Source: Oscillospiraceae bacterium
GTDB lineage: Bacteria > Bacillota > Clostridia > Oscillospirales > Ruminococcaceae
Direction of reading: 5' to 3'
Assembly: GCA_009777725.1 (NCBI GenBank)
Contig: WRLG01000026.1
Coordinates: 1-42,518, forward strand
DNA: 42,518 nucleotides
Below are positions 39,648-42,518 of this stretch, in pieces. The notes under the pieces were generated by a model. It saw nothing but the letters and a program-made list of their open reading frames with translations, was not told the origin of the DNA and searched no databases. A program made the translations under genes and the position numbers. Position 1 is the first letter of the stretch; each line of letters starts with the position of its first letter.

Positions 39648-41795
39648 ATGGATATAAATAAAAATTTATCGGTGGAGTTTAAGTTAAATCAAAGCCAGAT
39701 TGATAATACCGTTGCGTTGATTGACGAGGGTAAGACGATACCCTTTATAGCCCGATACCGCAAGGAGCTTACAGGCTCTCTTGATGATACGCAGCTTCGT
39801 GAGATTTACGACAGGTTAAACTATCTGCGGAATCTGCAAAAACGCAAGGAGGAGGTTTTCGCCTCAATCGAAGCGCAGGGTAAGATGACGGACGAAATTG
39901 CCGCCGCTATTGAAAAAGCCGCCGCACTTGTCGAGGTTGAGGATATTTACCGCCCGTTCAAGCCCAAGCGCAAAACCCGCGCTTCCGTTGCGCGTGAAAA
40001 GGGCTTAGAACCGCTTGCGGAATTGATTTTAAATCAGGACATAAATGTTCACCCCGAAAAAGAAGCGGAAGCTTACGTTGATGCGGAAAAAGGCGTTGAC
40101 GACACAAAGGCGGCTTTGCAGGGAGCTATGGATATTATTGCCGAAACCCTGTCGGACGATGCGGAGCTTCGCAAGGCTTTGCGGGTACTGCTCTTTAAAT
40201 CGGGCTTTATTACCTCAAAGGCGGCTGACGCGGAGGAAGAAACGGTATATAAAAATTACTACGATTTCTCCGAGCCCGTCTTTAAAATAGCGGGGCATAG
40301 GATTTTAGCCATAGACAGGGGGGAGCGGGAGGAAAAACTCAAAGTCGGGATTGAAATCGGCGAGGCTGAATGTTTGAAGATTATTACGGGCAAATATGTA
40401 AAAAATAAATCCGAATCCGCAGAGCTTGTAAATCTAGCCTGCGAGGACGGATTCAAGAGGTTAATCTTCCCCTCTGTTGAGCGTGAAATACGTGCGGAAT
40501 TAACCGAAAAAGCTTCAGAATCGGCTATAAAGGTATTTGCCTCCAACTTAAAACAGCTTTTACTTCAGCCGCCCGTTAAAAATAACGTAACGCTGGGGCT
40601 TGACCCCGGCTACAGAACAGGCTGTAAACTTGCGGTCGTTGACGGAAACGGCAAGGTTTTGGAAACAGGCGTAGCGTTTATAACCACGGGTGAAAAGCAT
40701 AAAATCGAATCGGGTAAAATTATGATTGGCAATATGCTCAAAAAGCATCACGTAACCGTTATAGCAATCGGGAACGGCACGGCTTCGCGCGAATCGGAGG
40801 TGTTTATCGCTGATTTGGTTAAGGGTATGCCGCATAAGATTTCTTATATGGTTGTATCCGAGGCAGGAGCTTCCGTGTATTCCGCTTCAAAACTTGCGGC
40901 GGAGGAATTTCCCGATTACGATGTTTCTCTGCGGAGTGCGGTATCCATTGCGCGCCGCCTCCAAGACCCGCTTGCAGAGCTTGTGAAAATCGACCCTAAG
41001 GCAATCGGAGTAGGGCAGTATCAGCACGACATGCCGAAAGCAAGGCTGGGCGAGGCTTTGACGGGCGTAGTTGAGGACAGCGTAAACAGTGTAGGCGTTG
41101 ATTTAAACACGGCTTCGCACTCTTTGCTATCCTATATAGCCGGAATAAACGCTTCTATAGCTAAAAATATTGTAACCTACCGCGAGGAAAACGGTTCTTT
41201 TACCGACCGCAAGCAGTTGCTTAAAGTAGCAAAGCTTGGACCGAAAGCCTTTGAGCAATGCGCGGGATTTTTGCGGGTAAGCGGCGGGAAAAATCCCCTT
41301 GATAATACGGCGGTTCACCCTGAGAGCTATACAGCCGCTTTAAAAATAATAAACGAGTGCGGTTTTAAAATAGCGGACTTATCAAACACGGGCTTTACGG
41401 AAATTACGGCTTCGGCTGAGAGCTTCGGGTTATCAAAAATATCTGAAAAGGCGGGCGTAGGTCTGCCCACGGTAAAGGATATTTTAAAGGAGCTTGCAAA
41501 GCCGGGGCGGGATATACGCGACGACCTCCCTCCCCCTCTTCTGCGAAGCGGCGATATTATGGAGATGAAGGATTTAGCACCCGGCATGGAGCTTGTCGGA
41601 ACGGTTCGCAATGTTATTGATTTCGGCGCGTTTGTGGATATAGGCGTACATGAGGACGGACTGGTGCACATCTCACAGCTCTGCAACAGATACATCAAAC
41701 ACCCTCTTGAAGCCGTAAAGGTCGGCGAGGTCGTTAAGGTAAGAGTGCTTGATGTAGACGTGAAGCGCAAGAGGATTTCGCTGACTATGAAATGA
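39648..41795 (+). CDS. tex: Tex family RNA-binding transcription accessory protein
   Basis: 715 residues, the usual size. Order of domains: helical N-terminus with FIARYRKELTGSLDDTQLREI; RNase H-like YqgF domain from about 315 (TLGLDPGYRTGCKLAVVD); helix-hairpin-helix repeats (VGVDLNTASHSLLSYIAGI); and a C-terminal S1 domain (GTVRNVIDFGAFVDIGVHEDG). Tex binds nucleic acid and influences transcription and toxin expression in several bacteria. AAAGGGGA is nine bases before the ATG. Confidence 0.95.
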   Translation: MDINKNLSVEFKLNQSQIDNTVALIDEGKTIPFIARYRKELTGSLDDTQLREIYDRLNYLRNLQKRKEEVFASIEAQGKMTDEIAAAIEKAAALVEVEDIYRPFKPKRKTRASVAREKGLEPLAELILNQDINVHPEKEAEAYVDAEKGVDDTKAALQGAMDIIAETLSDDAELRKALRVLLFKSGFITSKAADAEEETVYKNYYDFSEPVFKIAGHRILAIDRGEREEKLKVGIEIGEAECLKIITGKYVKNKSESAELVNLACEDGFKRLIFPSVEREIRAELTEKASESAIKVFASNLKQLLLQPPVKNNVTLGLDPGYRTGCKLAVVDGNGKVLETGVAFITTGEKHKIESGKIMIGNMLKKHHVTVIAIGNGTASRESEVFIADLVKGMPHKISYMVVSEAGASVYSASKLAAEEFPDYDVSLRSAVSIARRLQDPLAELVKIDPKAIGVGQYQHDMPKARLGEALTGVVEDSVNSVGVDLNTASHSLLSYIAGINASIAKNIVTYREENGSFTDRKQLLKVAKLGPKAFEQCAGFLRVSGGKNPLDNTAVHPESYTAALKIINECGFKIADLSNTGFTEITASAESFGLSKISEKAGVGLPTVKDILKELAKPGRDIRDDLPPPLLRSGDIMEMKDLAPGMELVGTVRNVIDFGAFVDIGVHEDGLVHISQLCNRYIKHPLEAVKVGEVVKVRVLDVDVKRKRISLTMK

Positions 41796-41802
41796 ACAAT
41801 GA

Positions 41803-41861
41803 ACAATTAACGATTAACAATTACAATTGGTTAATTAACAATTATGATTAAATTGTTAATT
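41803..41861. repeat. AT-rich inverted repeats after tex
   Basis: AACAATTAACGATTAACAATTA-like units are followed by a perfect 11-base inverted repeat, AATTAACAATT (41833-41843) with AATTGTTAATT (41851-41861). Similar AATTAACAATTA strings occur between pyrH and frr. No T tract, so not a convincing terminator. Confidence 0.5.
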
Positions 41862-41877
41862 ATTAGGGGGAAGAATT

Positions 41878-42360
41878 ATGTCTAAGGCAATCATTCCATT
41901 TGAAGCTTTTGTAGAAACTGCCGGGGAGAAACATACCGACTTCATAAATTCATTGCACGAAAATTTGGTGAATGCCAACTGCAAGGCTGAAATCAAAGAA
42001 GCGGCAAGCGGTTACGTCGTTTCTTATATCCATATTCCATCGAAACGCACGGTAATCAATTATGTATTTCGCAAGAAAGGGCTTATGATTCGTATTTATG
42101 CGGACAATGTCCCCAACTATATGGAAATACTTGAAACCTTTCCTAACACCATGAAAGACTTAATTAAAAAGTCCGGACCATGCAAAAGGCTACTAAATCC
42201 CGACGATTGCAATTCACGTTGTCTTATGGGTTTTGATTTCATACTGGACGGAGAACGTCAGCAAAAATGTCGTAACGGTGCTTTTATGTTTTTCCTTGAC
42301 GATGAGACAAAGCCGTATGTGAATGTTCTGGTATTGCGTGAAATACAACTGAGGAATTGA
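41878..42360 (+). CDS. Hypothetical protein with four conserved-looking cysteines
   Basis: 160 residues. N-terminal part is alpha/beta (NCKAEIKEAASGYVVSYIHI, VINYVFRKKGLMIRIYAD), like small DNA- or ligand-binding folds of the YdhG/DUF1801 type; the second half has Cys residues in KSGPCKRLLNPDDCNSRCL and QQKCRNGA, which could form a metal site or disulfides. AGGGGGAAG precedes the ATG. No family recognised. Confidence 0.65.
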   Translation: MSKAIIPFEAFVETAGEKHTDFINSLHENLVNANCKAEIKEAASGYVVSYIHIPSKRTVINYVFRKKGLMIRIYADNVPNYMEILETFPNTMKDLIKKSGPCKRLLNPDDCNSRCLMGFDFILDGERQQKCRNGAFMFFLDDETKPYVNVLVLREIQLRN

Positions 42361-42404
42361 ATATTATCAAGGAGAGATTATTATGCAAATTCGCTTTTTT
42401 GTGG

Positions 42405-42410
42405 TATAAT
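42405..42410 (+). promoter_or_regulatory. -10 box before the last gene
   Basis: TATAAT preceded by GTGG; a -35 is unclear. It could drive the truncated gene at the right edge. Confidence 0.35.
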
Positions 42411-42422
42411 TGAAATTACAAG

Positions 42423-42518
42423 GTGCTTTTGCTATTTCTGAAATTGGGTGATGAAAAAATCAAGTATGCGGCTTCACTAATCACAACAGGAAGAATAATA
42501 GGGGCGTTTGTCTTGTTG
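42423..42518 (+). CDS. Start of a possible CDP-alcohol phosphatidyltransferase (cut by window)
   Basis: An open frame runs to the right edge and reads LKLGDEKIKYAASLITTGRI then IGAFVLL, close to the first helix of CDP-alcohol phosphatidyltransferases. The start is unclear: GTG 42423 and TTG 42444 are options, neither with a good ribosome binding site. Confidence 0.35.
   Translation, partial: MLLLFLKLGDEKIKYAASLITTGRIIGAFVLL

Noticed and set aside
42383-42409. Eight-codon frame after GGAGAG near the right edge
   Set aside because: Too short, overlaps a -10 box; probably chance or a leader.
1-42518. CRISPR arrays or complete insertion sequences
   Set aside because: No regularly spaced repeats with unique spacers and no transposase genes were seen.

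Overview
The window looks like a chromosomal segment of a low-to-mid-GC member of the Bacillota, most likely class Clostridia (a gut- or rumen-type Oscillospirales relative is my guess). The reasons are strong AGGAGG-type ribosome binding sites, many TTGACA-17-TATAAT promoters, the core order pyrH-frr-uppS-cdsA-dxr, a DivIVA-like protein, M42 peptidases, a DUF1292 protein and a clostridial mobilizable element. No similarity search was possible; all assignments come from motifs, length and context.

Region 1 (1-6686) is an integrative mobilizable element sitting against the 3' end of a tRNA-Leu gene. It carries a leftward pair (sigma-like HTH protein and a Cys-rich protein), then rightward an excisionase-like protein, a primase/SF3 helicase, a non-coding hub (origin-like repeats, a 15-codon ParM remnant, a phased array of TTGATATTAA boxes, oriT-like inverted repeats), a MobV relaxase and a tyrosine integrase. 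The integrase has lost the middle of its catalytic domain, so the element is probably stranded.

Region 2 (6687-11180): tRNA-Leu, a DUF1292 protein, then about 980 nt without a gene but with a consensus promoter, many long-range complementary helices and a strong terminator. I call this a very large structured non-coding RNA; it is the most interesting item here. Its 3' end is convergent with an operon aldo/keto reductase - HD-GYP response regulator - maf.

Region 3 (11180-22760): a DivIVA-like coiled-coil protein with a 14-C tract, a RhuM-like protein, a MATE exporter, a leftward operon (murD, M42 peptidase, YefM/ParE-like toxin-antitoxin, second M42 peptidase, methionine gamma-lyase-like protein), a MOP-family flippase and a membrane-anchored double helix-hairpin-helix protein. 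The MATE and flippase genes have no ATG, GTG or TTG at the expected start; AUA after a Shine-Dalgarno sequence is the best candidate.

Region 4 (22760-30650): tRNA-Ser, tRNA-Glu, a Gfo/Idh/MocA oxidoreductase, plsY, a large solute-binding lipoprotein, tRNA-Arg, a DUF1538 membrane protein paired with a tandem PII-like protein, and cytidine deaminase.

Region 5 (30700-42518): a diacylglycerol kinase-like gene, then pyrH-frr-uppS-cdsA-dxr (nucleotide, ribosome recycling, undecaprenyl and isoprenoid, phospholipid precursor functions) interrupted by a RelE-like toxin module that is bordered by a partial copy of frr. uppS appears to start at AUU. Next come two leftward hypotheticals, a membrane protein, a GH113-like glycosidase, an MNT/HEPN toxin-antitoxin pair, tex, a hypothetical protein and the start of a possible CDP-alcohol phosphatidyltransferase cut by the right edge.
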